From assembly GCA_028023455.1 (NCBI GenBank), contig JAQFVV010006309.1:2953482-3017481 (forward strand): a DNA stretch of 64,000 nucleotides, given 5' to 3'. Source of the DNA: Epiperipatus broadwayi. Taxonomy: Eukaryota > Onychophora > Udeonychophora > Euonychophora > Peripatidae. The position numbers were made by a program, and so were the translations under genes. The notes under the pieces were generated by a model that worked only from the letters and a program-made list of their open reading frames with translations, was not told where the DNA came from and did no database searches. This document shows, piece by piece, positions 46,870 through 59,299 of this stretch; the first letter of the stretch is position 1, and every line of letters starts with the position of its first letter.

Positions 46870-48220
46870 ACTAGCCTTTTTTTTTTTTAATGTGTGTCTT
46901 CTGCCAACTTTCTTTTTATAGTGTTTTTGTGTTTTTTTCTTTTTATGTAAATCTTTCCTTTTTTTTTTGTTTTTTGTTTTTCTTTTTTTTGTTGAAATTA
47001 ATTATATAAATGTTAAATGTGGGGGTGGGTTAGTTTGTAGTTTTTGGGGGGGTTCAGGTTTTTGTGGGAGTTGGGTCTGGTTGGTTTTGTGTGTTGTTCG
47101 GGTATTGTTTGCCATGGAAGGATTATAGTGGTCCGTTTTTCTGGGTTTTTGTTTTTTGTTTCTTAGAGATAGTGTAATATTCCTATCTCATAAGGGCTTT
47201 CTTCTTTACCTTTTGTGTCGATTTATTACATTGAATACTTATTCGTGATTGTGCTTTGATCATTTTTAAGTTAAATATGGTAGATATTTTAATTTATAAT
47301 TATGTATATTTTGTAATAAAAATTTAAATTTAAGTTGTTTATAGTGTTGATGGATTGTTTTGTTATATTTTTGGTTTATTTGTATATATTGTAAATAATG
47401 ATTAGTGAGTATTAAAATTATTTATTGTTTTTTGTTATTGTGAATGAAGTTTTATGTGTTATTGTTTATAATTTAATTTTATATATTTTATATTTTGATT
47501 ATTTTTTGAATGTTTTAATTATTATTAGTCTATAAACTATTATAATTTATATATTTGGAATTAATTAAAATTAAATTATATATATAGAAATTAAAATAAA
47601 TTAAATTAATAATTAAAATAATGTTAATAAATATATAAAATATTTAAATTTATATATATGTGTAATAAATTTTGTATGTTAATTACTGGCAGTGTATTTT
47701 ATTTTTTTATATATACTCTTAGTTTTATTAAATTCTGCTATTACTGATAGTGAATGAAGATAAAATTTAAAAAAAAAAATATATAAAATAAAGAATAAAA
47801 TAAATAAATGAAATGTTTTATAAATAAGAAAAAATACATAAATAAATATTATAAAGAATTTAGTTTGTAGATAGTTCTATTATCATTTAATAAAAATTTT
47901 AAAATTTAGAGTTTTATTGTTTAAGTGATATATATTCTTACGATTTTTAAAATATTATTTGTTGATAAATTTTAAAATTGTATTTTATTTTTATTTATTT
48001 TCGGAGGTTTTTATTTATTGTTAATTTAGAATATTATTTTCTTTTTTAATAAAGAATTGATTAATTTATTATATTATTATAATTTATCTATTAATAATTT
48101 AAATTTTTATATTAATTGAGGTTGAAATTATGATGATTTGTGATTTAGGATTTTTTATTAATTTATTTTTTTTTTGTTTTTATTTTATTTTAATTATTTT
48201 TTTGGTTATTAATCAGAAAT
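46870..48220 (+). other. C-depleted, T/G-rich tract on the plus strand
   Basis: From about 46870 the plus strand is nearly free of C: first T/G-rich (GGGGGTGGGTTAG, TTTTTGGGGGGG), then over 250 bases around 47270-47528 with essentially no C, then A/T with few C to 48200. No coding or repeat recognised. Confidence 0.6.
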
Positions 48221-48349
48221 GCTCTTTATATATATATATATAATGATAATTAACTATTATATATAGTCTTTCAATCTGATATATACTTTCATTTAATTAC
48301 TTAAGCCTTCTCAATTGCTGTTAAATTCAAAAACAAAACAGAAGCAAAT

Positions 48350-48660
48350 ATCATCAACTCAAATCCCATGATTCCTGACTTTTAACATTAGCAGCTTGTC
48401 TATTAATTATATTCATTTTATTTCTATGTATTAAAATTGCCTCCTCAATTTTTCTTTTGCTATGGTTTCTCTCTTCATGAAGTCTTAACACTTTCAATAT
48501 CAAACTTAAATTTATATTTACATGTCTTTTTATGGTCCAAGAAAACTGAAGCAATCATTATTATTATTATTTTTCACATGCTTGTATAACAATTCATGCT
48601 TCTTTAATTTTATTTCAACACTGCACCTGTTTTTTCTTGAATTTAACAGCAGTTGAGGAG
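48350..48660 (-). pseudogene. Penelope-like element GIY-YIG C-terminal fragment
   Basis: The minus strand reads RCSVEIKLKKHEL (RLKEH block), then in another frame FSWTIKRHVNINLSLILKVL, HEERNHSKRKIEEAILIHRN and, 16 residues on, SWDLS. This is the PLE end (H....H.I.......KVL..E.....RKI.EA..I, ending near a conserved W). A microsatellite-like ATT run and a frameshift separate the parts. Confidence 0.7.
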
Positions 48661-48739
48661 GGTTAAGTAATTAACTGAAAATACTTCGCTATTGTTATTA
48701 CAATAGTTTTTAATTAACAAACATTTGATTTGTATTATA

Positions 48740-49140
48740 TATATGTAATTGGAGGGAATTTGAATACAGACCTTCAAGCTCTTTTCAGTCATTCTCTCCA
48801 TCTTATACAACCGATACACATAACCACATACATGTGAAAAATATGAATGATCTCCAATATACCTATTTCATGCAGAACCAGCATTTATCAGTTGTTTTGA
48901 ATCATCATCTCCACACACATACATATAGTAAGTGCTTGGTGTAAATTAAGATAACAAATCTTCAAACTTAAACGGATAGTCTTTGATATTTTTCACTTTC
49001 CAATTCCTCAGCCATCCATATCATTGAAAATCTGATGGTGGCATGTTCAAACCCCTTGTTTGTCAATTTTGTTGCCATACCCATGTTCACCATAAGTCAA
49101 TCTGCTTCCTTATATATATGACTTTTAAGACCATTTTAAA
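48740..49140 (-). mobile_element. Family B element, first of two in tandem
   Basis: Full-length-like: plus-strand GGAATTTGAATAC (B-box complement), ATCTTATACAACCGATACAC, the ribozyme, the GTGCTTGGTGTAAATTAAGA segment and TCTGATGGTGGCATGTTC. The copy at 49200 follows in the same orientation. Confidence 0.75.
48847..48905 (-). ncRNA. Hammerhead ribozyme-like motif, family B (core CTGATAA)
   Basis: Minus strand: outer helix ATGATTC with AGATCAT, core CTGATAA (one catalytic G lost), helix II ATGC/GCAT, GAAA, helix III ATA/TAT with loop GG, A, then TTGG. Confidence 0.6.
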
Positions 49141-49199
49141 TACACAGCGGAGGGATGGGTAGCATTCAGACTGAATACATAATACTTATATAAAAATAT

Positions 49200-49610
49200 A
49201 GTATATATACTTAAGCTAGATGTCATTAGAGTGAATTTAAATCCCGATTTTCAACCTCCATTCAGTTACCCACTTCATCTTATATAATCAATACATATGA
49301 TAACATACATGTGAAAAAGATAAATGATCTCTAGTATAAGTATTTCATGCTGAACTTATTAACACTCATCAGTTGATCCTGATCATCGTTTTCCATACAT
49401 ATATATATATAATCTATGCTCAGATTATATTAAGATAGCAAATCTTCAAACTTAAATAGATATGCTTCAATCTTCTCCATTCTTCAACTTTTTAGCCATC
49501 CATATCGTTGATAAATCTGACAGTAGCAAGTTCAAAATCCTTGCTATGCCACTTTTGTTGTTATATCCATGTAGACCATAAGGCAATCTGACTCCTCATA
49601 TGTAAATATA
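49200..49610 (-). mobile_element. Family B element, second of two in tandem
   Basis: Same order of segments, with the ribozyme about 477 bp from that of the previous copy. The spacing gives a unit length for a direct tandem of ribozyme-bearing units. Confidence 0.75.
49324..49386 (-). ncRNA. Hammerhead ribozyme-like motif, family B (core intact, helix II changed)
   Basis: CTGATGA and GAAA are both intact; outer helix ATGATC/GATCAT. Helix II is lengthened and weakened (GTGTTAATAAGTTCAGCAT), and TTGG is mutated to CTAG. Confidence 0.6.
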
Positions 49611-50585
49611 TATAATGGATCAAAGAACTAATAGTATTCAAATTAGCAAGAAATTTATCTCCTAGATTTATAACAGAGCAACCATCATTATAACGCACCC
49701 GCACACACATCTGTCGAAAGTATATTCGGTTTACCTAATTTAATATATTTTTAGTCTCTATTATAGCATTTTTATTTTATTAATAATTGTAGAATATCAA
49801 CATATTATATATGTGTGTGAGTGTGTGTGTTGAGTATGTATACTTCTAAGGCTATCTTTCTAATGTTTTTACTATAGTTTCAACCACTTTTAAATGTCAT
49901 GAATTATGGATAAACTACGAAAGATAATTGATACAGTAATATCAAAGTAATAGCAGCAAAATATTTTGCTATGATATCATTACATTTGTGTTGTTGTTGT
50001 TGTTTTTTTGAAAGGAATATAAAAAAAAAAATCTTTGTTAACATAAAAACATTTTTTGCGCATCTTTTGAGTTCACAATTAAGTCCTCTTCTTTTTTTTT
50101 TTTTTAGCAAAATTTTCTTGTGACGTGTCTAAACAAATGTTATCAGTTTAATTACAATCAACATAATTATCTTTCAGATATCTTTCAATTTTCTAAAATT
50201 TCATTTTTTATCATCTTCCTCCTTTTTAAAATTATTTACAGATTTTTTTAAACCAATAAGTTTGTGATCTACATGAAGTTTCTGCTCTGTGATCAGATCA
50301 GTACTCATCTGAATAATTTTAATTGTTCCAGAACCTTAATTTAATATCGAGTTAAGAATATTTAACTAATGGGAATAACTATCAAACATTTTCCTGAAAC
50401 AATTCTAAGCTACCTTCAGATGTTTGGGTCTTCTTGTTTATGATTGCTATTGTTATAGATCTTTTATTTAATTCTATAACACTTATCTTTCCAATTTCTT
50501 TTACTCTAGTTGGAAAATGCTTTATTGAGTTGTAAACTACTGCATGCTTTTTTTATTTTTTTTACAAAAAAAAAATGCTTTTTTT
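49611..50585. other. AT-rich non-coding, nothing recognised
   Basis: A TG run near 49812 and A/T homopolymers only. Confidence 0.5.
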
Positions 50586-50587
50586 TC

Positions 50588-50676
50588 TTCATGTGTCATA
50601 GCATCGGCTGAAAAGCGAACCCGCTAGCCCGGGACAACTGCTTGCAAGGCAGTTGTACTGACCACTTAACTACAAA
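50588..50676 (-). mobile_element. Family D tRNA-derived SINE
   Basis: On the minus strand: GTGGTCAGTACAACTGCCTT, anticodon-like CTTGCAAG, CCCGGGCTAGCGGGTTCGCT as B-box region, end GATGCTATGACAC. An ACTGC/GCAGT-type anticodon stem encloses TGC (alanine-like). Confidence 0.85.
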
Positions 50677-52965
50677 AAAGTATTTTATATATATATTCTC
50701 CATTAAAATCACATCTTCCTTAAAATTAATTTCAGGCAAAACCTATCTTAAAAGCAATTGTTTTAAACTAAACAAATTAAAAATTAAATTAAATTTTAAT
50801 TATTTATATTTAGATTTTTTTTAAAATAGTGCATGTATTTTGAAAAGAAAAAAAAAAAAAAACAACAATTTATGATTAATTATAAATTCAAAAATTATAA
50901 ATCCAAATTATTAAAAAAATATAACAATTATTTTTTGCGTGACTATCAAAAATTAACCATTTCATACATAGATACACACATGTAAAAAGATATTCTAATA
51001 TTTCATATTACATATATATTATTAGTCTGAATTTCTGCCATTAATATATATATAAATAACAGAGTACACAATTTAATATTTATTTTATTAAACAAATATA
51101 TATTAGGTTTAATAAAATAAATATTAATGTATGCTCTATTACAGTGTCTTTTATATAATATTCTTTATATATAACAAATAATGAATTACCCCGTCCTGTG
51201 CCATTGTTAGAATTTTACATGCAATTGATCAATGTTATAAATGCGTATATAAACTCAAGAAACATTTATTACGATTTAAGATGTACTTTAAAATTTTTTA
51301 TAAATTCCCTTTTGAGCTTTCAGTACTTTTGTACTATATTCATTAAATAAATCAGTCTATATTTCATATCACTTTTTATGTCATGGAGAAAAGGCAGAAT
51401 ATATATTCTAATAATGTTGTACATAATGTAATAAGAAAGACTTTGAAAATAAAAGAAATATGGTCCACTTTCACACTCAACCAACTGTCAAAAAACGAAT
51501 TATAATTAAGTTTTTTTATTTATTTAGTTTTATTTTAACCCCAGCCATATATATATAAACTTATTGCAAGTTTGCCTGGCTACTTCTATAATGTTTGAAA
51601 GTGTCTCTTATTCCATATTAAATCTTTTTTGATTTTATTTATATATATGGAGATATCTACATTCAACACAATTCTTATTTTAATTACCAGTAAAAACTTA
51701 AACTGCCTTTAATGACTTAAAGCAAAATCCATTCCAACTGATTATCGTAGATATACAGAGAAGAAAAGGCATTATTACTGAATAGGATTGGCAATGATTG
51801 GGCAGTTAAATTTGGGTGCTTTTTTATTATCACTTTACCCTATAGCTAAGAATATCGGAAATTATATTTGTTCAAAGGTTTTTGTTTTATATAATATAAT
51901 CAAGAGCACGATTTGTTTTTGTTTTTCATTTTAAATCAAACTTTTTCCAATTATAATTGATTATAAAAATTTAGCTTTATATAGTTTTGGTTTTTTGTTT
52001 ATTTGAATGTTTAAGTTACTTTCAATTACATTTAAAATGGTATTTTTAATAAATATGAATTTATTGTGAACAGTTTTTGCACAGATTCTCATATATATAT
52101 ATATGTTTAATATATATATAACATGTCTGTGGTGGTGCATAACTATATATTTTTACTTGTAAATATTTGTAAAAATTATAATGCGATGTTTAAACTTTGA
52201 TATAACTCTTATTTTTGTTTATAATCACATTGGTTCTATTATTAATTTCTAAAAATAAAGTTTCTAAAATAAAAGACACTATTTTTTCCTAGAAACAAGT
52301 CAAAAGTATTAATTTTCATAATAATCATTTCAATTAGCATCCGAAAAAAAATTGCCACGCATTATATTAGTAATAAAACAATATTTTAAATATATTTGGT
52401 TTTCTTTTTCTTTTTGTTTATTTTGTACATTAAACTTCAATATTAGGTTTACATATGCAGTAAAGAGTGTTTTGTTTTTTTTTAATATTATTGATACTTA
52501 AAACAAATATCTATTTTATGATCATTTTTGTTATTGTTGATATACTGTAACGCTTTTATTATTAATAGGGAGTAATATTGTTTTTCTTACCTTTTTTTTC
52601 TTTTTTTGTAATCATGAAAAAGGTAAACCAGCTCTAAATTTTCCACAAAGGCTTCTTCTGCATTCATCTACAAAAAAAAACTGAAGCTGATATAATAGTT
52701 ACCAGATTAAATGATTCTTATGAGGAGAATGAATGCGATTTACACTTTATTTTTTGATTAGTTAAAAACAGCTAATTATTCATTAAGCATCCTATAGTTT
52801 ACTCTTTAGAGTAAGTATGATTAAAATAATCTTTATAATAAAAATGGGAACTACTTTATTAAAAATTATATTCAAATTTACTACAAAATTCTTTTGTGGA
52901 AAGTTGCTACCGTTCATTTCTTTCACATATCACATGTACTAAAGAGATGACTTCAGCTGTAAATT
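50677..52965. other. AT-rich non-coding, nothing recognised
   Basis: Several TA runs; no domain or repeat family. Confidence 0.5.
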
Positions 52966-52969
52966 CATG

Positions 52970-54718
52970 CAGTTCAGCTCGATTTTGCTGCAGCTTTTGA
53001 TTGCATTCGAGTTGACACACTCATGAAGATCCTGGAAGGACTCAAAGTACCAGCTGCCTACTTCCAGATGATAGAGAACCTCCTGTATAATAGGGAAGTG
53101 TTTTTGTCTCTGGATGGGAGGATGTCCCTAGGATTTAAGCCTGTTGTTTCTATTCCTCAGGGCTTTCCTATGAGTGCACTCCTTTTCACTGCCTGTGTGA
53201 ATCCCCTCCTGCTAAGCATCGAGACATCTCTTAAAGGGATATCCATACCTTTTCTAAAAGAGAGGGTCCATCATGTCTCCTATATGGATGATGTGGTGGT
53301 TTTTCTTGCTTCATGGGAGGAGCTTGCTGGACTAGAGGAGCTCTTGGACCAATTCGAATGTGAATTTGGTCTAAGAGTCAACAAGGAGGTCGGCAATCTG
53401 GTCAATTATGATTGGCAAGCAAATTCTTGGCATATTTAAGGATCCACCTCAGAGATTCCTGGGTTTTCAGCTAGCGGCCTCCCCATCTAAAATGAGGAAG
53501 GAAATTGAAAACGATTTAATGACTAAGATAACAAAATTTATTGGATCGTTGGAAAAGATTTATTTGTCTTTGTTCAGGAAAATTGCACTGATGAATGCTG
53601 TCATGCTCCCCAAGATTACATACTTCCTTGCACGCTTCTCACCGATAAAAGCCTTTATAAGTATTGTCGAAACCCAATGTAGGAAGCTGTGTTGGGGGGA
53701 AGCTCCTGTCATCAGCCTGCGCCTCCTACAGAAACCTAAACAGATGAACAGCATAGGACTACACTCAATCAAAATCTTATTAATACAGTGTTTTCATAAT
53801 GTACTTACCAGATTGTTTATGAAAAATCCAGATGTGGAAGGGCCAATATTCCCAGAAGAAATAACTCCTACCGATAGGCCACTTCCCAAAAGTGGAAGGC
53901 TTTGGATTCAAAAGCAAATCTCTATAGTATTTAACTATCTAAAAATGAAGCCAGAACAATGTTTAATAACAAACTAAACTACTGGAATACATATGATCTT
54001 ATGAATCCAGAAGAAACTAAAATTGACAATATTCTTTCGATTGGAATATCGAGGTTCTCCAAGTTGACCAAACGTCTAAAATTGGAACCGAGGTTTGTTG
54101 ATTTTTTAATCAAGGTTAACCTTGGGGCCTTGCCTACTGCTGACTTCCTACATAGTAAAAGGAATTATAATCTGGACCCTATATGTGCACTATGTAGGCG
54201 TAGTGATGAGACAATGGCACATATATTGGAGGAGTGTCAAATTTGGAATAGCATAAGAAACACTTTTAAATCTTTTATTAAAATCAAAGAATCAGCTTGT
54301 GTAAATTTGACTAAGGCCTTCAAGAGTGGACATTTTGGGGTCATAAGATTGGCAACATTTATAAATTTTTCCATTTGGTCATTGAGAAATAAGACTATCT
54401 TCGAGAGTGGAGAAGAATATGACATAATGAAAATGTCTTTACACTTACTAAAAGAAATTAAAGAATTGGACCAAAATTTTTTTCAGAATTGGATGTTCAA
54501 CCAGACCTGGGACCTAATAAATCTAAATCAAAATGTAGTACCAATGATGAAAAGAATATAAAGTCTTAATGTAATTGATATGAAATTAATTGTTCTTTTG
54601 TTTATATATATACAAGCGTAACCTCTGATTTTGTTGACTGGTCTCCTTTGAGATCGATATGTAATTGTCCTTCCTTTTGTAAATGATTATTATGGTTTGT
54701 GAATAAAATTTCCTTTTG
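52970..54718 (+). mobile_element. 5'-truncated L1/Tx1-like LINE
   Basis: Starts abruptly inside the reverse transcriptase (VQLDFAAAFDCIRVD) and ends with a 3' UTR having AATAAAA at about 54703 and a short A-containing end. GC content is clearly above that of the surroundings, a sign of younger age. No clear target duplication was found by eye. Confidence 0.85.
52972..54561 (+). pseudogene. LINE reverse transcriptase and C-terminal zinc knuckle, two frameshifts
   Basis: RNA-templated DNA synthesis enzyme of an L1/Tx1-like retrotransposon, lacking the N-terminal endonuclease. Blocks: LDFAAAFD (first catalytic D), SIPQGFPMSALLF (RT block 4), VSYMDDVVVF (catalytic YMDD), FLGFQL, a helical thumb region, LGALPTADFLHSKR, then the zinc knuckle with CX2CX8HX4C spacing (CALCRRSDETMAHILEEC), and a W-rich end. 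Frame changes near 53410-53440 and 53960; otherwise few defects over about 530 codons, so this is the best-preserved coding element in the window. ORF pieces: 53023-53439, 53408-53977, 53959-54561. Confidence 0.9.
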
Positions 54719-54849
54719 AAAGATAAAACAATTTCAAGCCATTTAAATTACGTTTTTATGTAGGTTGGATTCACTTCTATAATATAAATTTGGCAATTTT
54801 ATAATTCTATATGCAACTAATTTATATCCAAGTAGTTTCTTTATTACTC

Positions 54850-55022
54850 AGAGGCTAAACTCTCCATATCCTAGTGCTAGTCAGTGCAAGCCTGAGTAAT
54901 TAATGAATGCAAGAAGGTTTGCACTTAAAATCCCTATCTAGTGCATACTCATTCAATATCCCAGACTAGTTTCTAGCTTGTGGCTTTCATCAGTGAGGAG
55001 TCTTGGATCTGAGAGCACATTT
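54850..55022 (-). mobile_element. Family C element, single arm with ribozyme
   Basis: Plus strand: GGCTAAACTCTCCATATCC, TCAGTGCAAGCCTGAGTAAT, CCCTATCTAGTGCATACTCA, then the ribozyme complement and GGATCTGAGAGCACA. It lies about 130 bp after the LINE. Confidence 0.8.
54951..55006 (-). ncRNA. Hammerhead ribozyme-like motif, family C (core intact)
   Basis: Minus strand: outer strand ATCCAA opposite TTGAAT, helix I CTCA/TGGG (one G.T), core CTGATGA, helix II AGC/GCT around CACAA, GAAA, helix III AC/GT (ACTAGT) and cleavage C. Compared with other copies both sides of helix II changed together (GGC/GCC), preserving pairing. Confidence 0.8.
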
Positions 55023-55029
55023 GTCCTTA

Positions 55030-57180
55030 TTCGACTTTCATACTAAAACCATACAACTAAGTATTTGTGAATATTTTATTATCTTCCATCACAAACTGAT
55101 ACAATACTTGAGTATTTTTTAAAACATTATTACTTAAATGAATGTTTAATAATTACATTAAACATTCATCTCTGAATTGGGAAAGAATAATACTTGATTT
55201 ATTTTAAATATAGAAATTCAATAATAATTTTTGTTTCTTTAACTTTTAATCAGCTCAAATCTAAAATCCCACCCCTCAAACTTATATTACATTCTATTGC
55301 CTATTTCATGAAACCTCCTCTAAAAAAATGGTAAAATGAAATGGAGTTTTTTACTGCCAGTTTTTATTTCAGATATGTCAGATTTTAATATCGGTATTTA
55401 TATTTTTCTCCATATTTTTAATTATTGCCACAAACTTTTTGATTTACTAAGTCATCACTAAAAATAATATGAAGATCACATCTTTGCTTACAATACTTTT
55501 ATGCATTTATGTCATACAAAAGCCATATCATACTCTCTTAGTCTCCTTAAAAAATAATACTTATACTCTGGAGATTATTCATATTTGATTGAAATGATTC
55601 TATTCATTGAAATCCATTAAATACTTTTGTCATAGTGGATAACAATGATATTCCATGACAATATTTGTAGTCTCTTTTTATCATTCTCAATTTTATAAAT
55701 TGTAACACCAGAATCATTTCTGAAGTAAGAGAACATCTTCATGTATAAGTTTTATTCTAAAAATTTCAAATGTTTCATGTATAAGTTTTATTCTAAAAAT
55801 TTCAAATGTTTAAAATAAGCATATCACCATTATATTTTAAAACTTTATAAGACCGGTTTAATCTCATCAGATTAGATATCTTTGTCCAATGCAAATGAAT
55901 TGAAATTACTAAATACAATCAAGCAAATTCTTGCATTATTGTTCTAAGATGACCAAATTATTTTCTTCATTTGTTCAAGATATTATCATTATGAAGATGC
56001 ATGTCATTGATTGATGTAATAAAGCTATGATATATCTTGTTTGATTACTTCAAAAAAATGTTGTAAAGGAACAACTATCAATAAATTACTATTTTTTTGC
56101 ACTTTTAATTCACAAACCATTTTAAGTCTTCTGCCATTAAATCTCTTTAGTGCTGACCTTTTTATTTTTATTATTATTTAGAAAGCAAAGAAAGTGGTTG
56201 CTTTCTTTTAATCAAATCCTTTTTAATACATTTATTATCAAAAAACCATAATTCTTCTTTTTAATTATTTCAAGAATAAAGTTACTTATATTCACAACAC
56301 AGCTTTTAAGAATAATTTCATGTCCTAATTTTGTGGCAGGTGTGAGAATTTTCAGTTTGTTAAAAGTTATTATTAAGTCTGACATGTTTCTACTAGGACA
56401 GGTTGAACTCATTTTTAATGTTGTATAAGTTTAACTTTGAAGCATAAAAGTTTATGATATTTTTAATAATTTCTGTAATGTAACTTTTTAAAATTTTGCT
56501 TCAAAATCATCACATAATTCATAAGATACCATTATTTTACGTGCATGAAACAAGCTTCTTTATAGCACATTTTTGTTTAAAGTCTTCATTCCTTTCTAGT
56601 TCATATGTAGAAATTCAATAATTTATTGTTCAAGTTCCAATGACTAATACCATTACTTCCAAAACCTTTGTTTCATAGTTTAGCTTTACTTCCTGTATGG
56701 GTTAAAATTTCTGAGAAGAGATATAATCTTTTATTGATAGTAATGTAATAACTCTGTCCAACAATAATAAAATATTTCTTTAAATTGTTTGAATCTCATA
56801 AAATGTAGAAAATGATGTTTATAATGAAAATTTTATTAGAATTCTATAAAATAGAAGTTTTCTCAATAATTATTAATCATTTGAGAAAAGGTTTAATACA
56901 GTGAAGTGTAAAAAATTTGCAAAAGTCCATGTTTGAAATGGCATTGTTTAAAAGAAGATAAAAAAAATAGCCACAGTTATTTTTAAACTTTGGATTTGCA
57001 AAAGTAAATGTAAAATTAAAAAACTCAATATAATCATTAAGGGATATATAAAAAGGATATATATATATATATTTGATAGATATCTAATAGAATGAATTAT
57101 ATTACTTTGCTCTATGTTTTGTAGAACAAATTTATAAATTAGATGATTTTTTAATAAAAATGTATATGTCACATGATCAG
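55030..57180. other. AT-rich non-coding; small tandem duplication
   Basis: A 36-bp unit beginning ATGTATAAGTTTTATTC is duplicated exactly at 55741-55811. TGAATGTTTAAT near 55140 forms a small palindrome. Short minus-strand frame 56212-56412 has no known motif. Confidence 0.5.
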
Positions 57181-57184
57181 CATT

Positions 57185-57545
57185 TTATATTCTTACAATG
57201 CTGTTAATAAAAGTACCAAACTCTCCTTATAGTAGTGCCACCAAGTACAAATCTTCATAATAATGGATTCCAGAAGGTTTGTGCATAAAATCTCTATCTA
57301 TTGCCTACTCATCCAATATTCCCAATCTAGTTTCTAGCTTGTGGCTTTTATCAATAAGAAGCCTTGGATTTGAGAGTACTGTATCTAGACCTTAGGGTCT
57401 GATGCAACCCTCCAGTAGCCACCTTTTACCTATTTGGTTAACTATAAAGCTAGAAACTAATCTGGGGATATAGCGATTTTACGCATAAATTTTTCTGCAT
57501 CCATTGATTATGAAGGCTTGCACTTTTGATAGTCTTGGTGATCAT
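57185..57545. mobile_element. Family C inverted pair, asymmetric
   Basis: Left arm (57215-57435) complete with a decayed ribozyme complement; right arm (57440-57545) keeps only the ribozyme 3' half (GCTAGAAACTAATCTGGGGA) and outer sequence ending AAGGCTTGCACTTT. Confidence 0.75.
57311..57369 (-). ncRNA. Hammerhead ribozyme-like motif, family C (decayed)
   Basis: Core TTGATAA, helix II AGC/GCT kept, GAAA kept, cleavage C lost (CTAGATT). Same AGC/GCT subtype as the copy at 54951. Outer ATCCAA/TTGGAT intact. Confidence 0.6.
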
Positions 57546-57673
57546 TTTATGCTTGCTTATAACTGTTATTAAAACATGCAAAACTCTCTGTATGTATTTC
57601 CACTCAATGCAAGTCAGAGTAATCAATGGATGCCAGAAGGTCTGTGCATAAAATCCCCATCTAGTGCCTATTC

Positions 57674-57732
57674 ATCCAATATCCCCAAACTAGTTTCTGG
57701 CTTATGGCCTTCATCAATGAGGAGCCTTGGGT
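57674..57732 (-). ncRNA. Hammerhead ribozyme-like motif, family C (C3 and C17 mutated)
   Basis: Core TTGATGA, helix II GGC/GCC with loop CATAA, GAAA, ACTAGT, then T in place of the cleavage C. TGGGG intact opposite CCTCA. Confidence 0.65.
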
Positions 57733-57962
57733 CTGAGAGTACTACACCTAGATTTTAGGATCTATTGTAACCCTCCAGCAGCCATCTTTTATCTCTACTT
57801 AACTATAAAACTATGAGTCTTAAATTGAAAACACTATAATATTTTCAATCCAAGCTCATCAGCTTATATAGTCATATAGGTCTGAACTCAGTTCAGTACC
57901 TATACATTTTGGTGTCTTGGTTTTTTAATAACCATATCCACCACTAGGTGCATTGCTCTCAG

Positions 57963-58022
57963 ATCCAAGGCTCCCCACTGATGAAGGCCACAAGCCAGAA
58001 ACTAGTCTGGGGATATTGTATG
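57963..58022 (+). ncRNA. Hammerhead ribozyme, family C (best copy)
   Basis: Outer helix ATCCAA (57963) opposite TTGTAT (58016; one mismatch); internal loop GGCT/ATA; helix I CCCCA (57973-57977) with TGGGG (58008-58012), perfect; core CTGATGA (57978-57984); helix II GGC/GCC around CACAA; GAAA (57998-58001); helix III AC/GT in the palindrome ACTAGT (58001-58006); cleavage C at 58007. The only departure is an A.A in place of the usual G-C pair closing helix II. Type I topology (open helix I). By family knowledge the RNA should cut itself after 58007. Confidence 0.85.
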
Positions 58023-58130
58023 AATCGGCACATGATGGGGATTTTATGCACAAGCCTTCTGGTATCCATTGTTTATTCTGGCTTGCATTGAGTGGCAATA
58101 TGGCAATACGTATAGAGAGTTTAGCCTGTT

Positions 58131-58954
<824 letters not shown>

Positions 58955-59295
58955 GGGTTACATTTATGAGTCATGTTTGTGTAATCATAGGTTGTTAATT
59001 ATGAGGCACAGTCTTTCTCCTGCAATGAGTTAAATAGACTTGTACAATTGAATATTTGATTATAACATCAGGCACACAATAGACTCAAGCCCTTATTTAA
59101 GCATGGTCTGTAAAAGTTGGTGTATATAGAATGTACCCTCTAAACTTAAATGATTTACCTAAGTTTTTTTAAATTCTTACCTGCAGGAGAGTGCACAGAG
59201 ATTTATAATATTTAAGAAATCATGCATTATCAGAGATTGACTTCCGTTTGAATAATTTCAAATGTCAAATAAATAAATAAACAATCAATGGCTTT
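58955..59295. other. AT-rich non-coding
   Basis: Nothing recognised. Confidence 0.5.
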
Positions 59296-59299
59296 ATTG

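Larger units (their letters stand above)
57575..58130. mobile_element. Family C inverted pair, both ribozymes present
   Basis: Left arm 57575-57790 (minus ribozyme), right arm 57940-58130 (plus ribozyme) about 150 bp apart. Each outer end carries AAACTCTC or GAGAGTTT next to a TTTTAA-type sequence. Confidence 0.8.

Noticed and set aside
47000-48220. Mitochondrial DNA insertion (NUMT)
   Set aside because: No mitochondrial protein or rRNA signature could be read; only base bias is suggestive.
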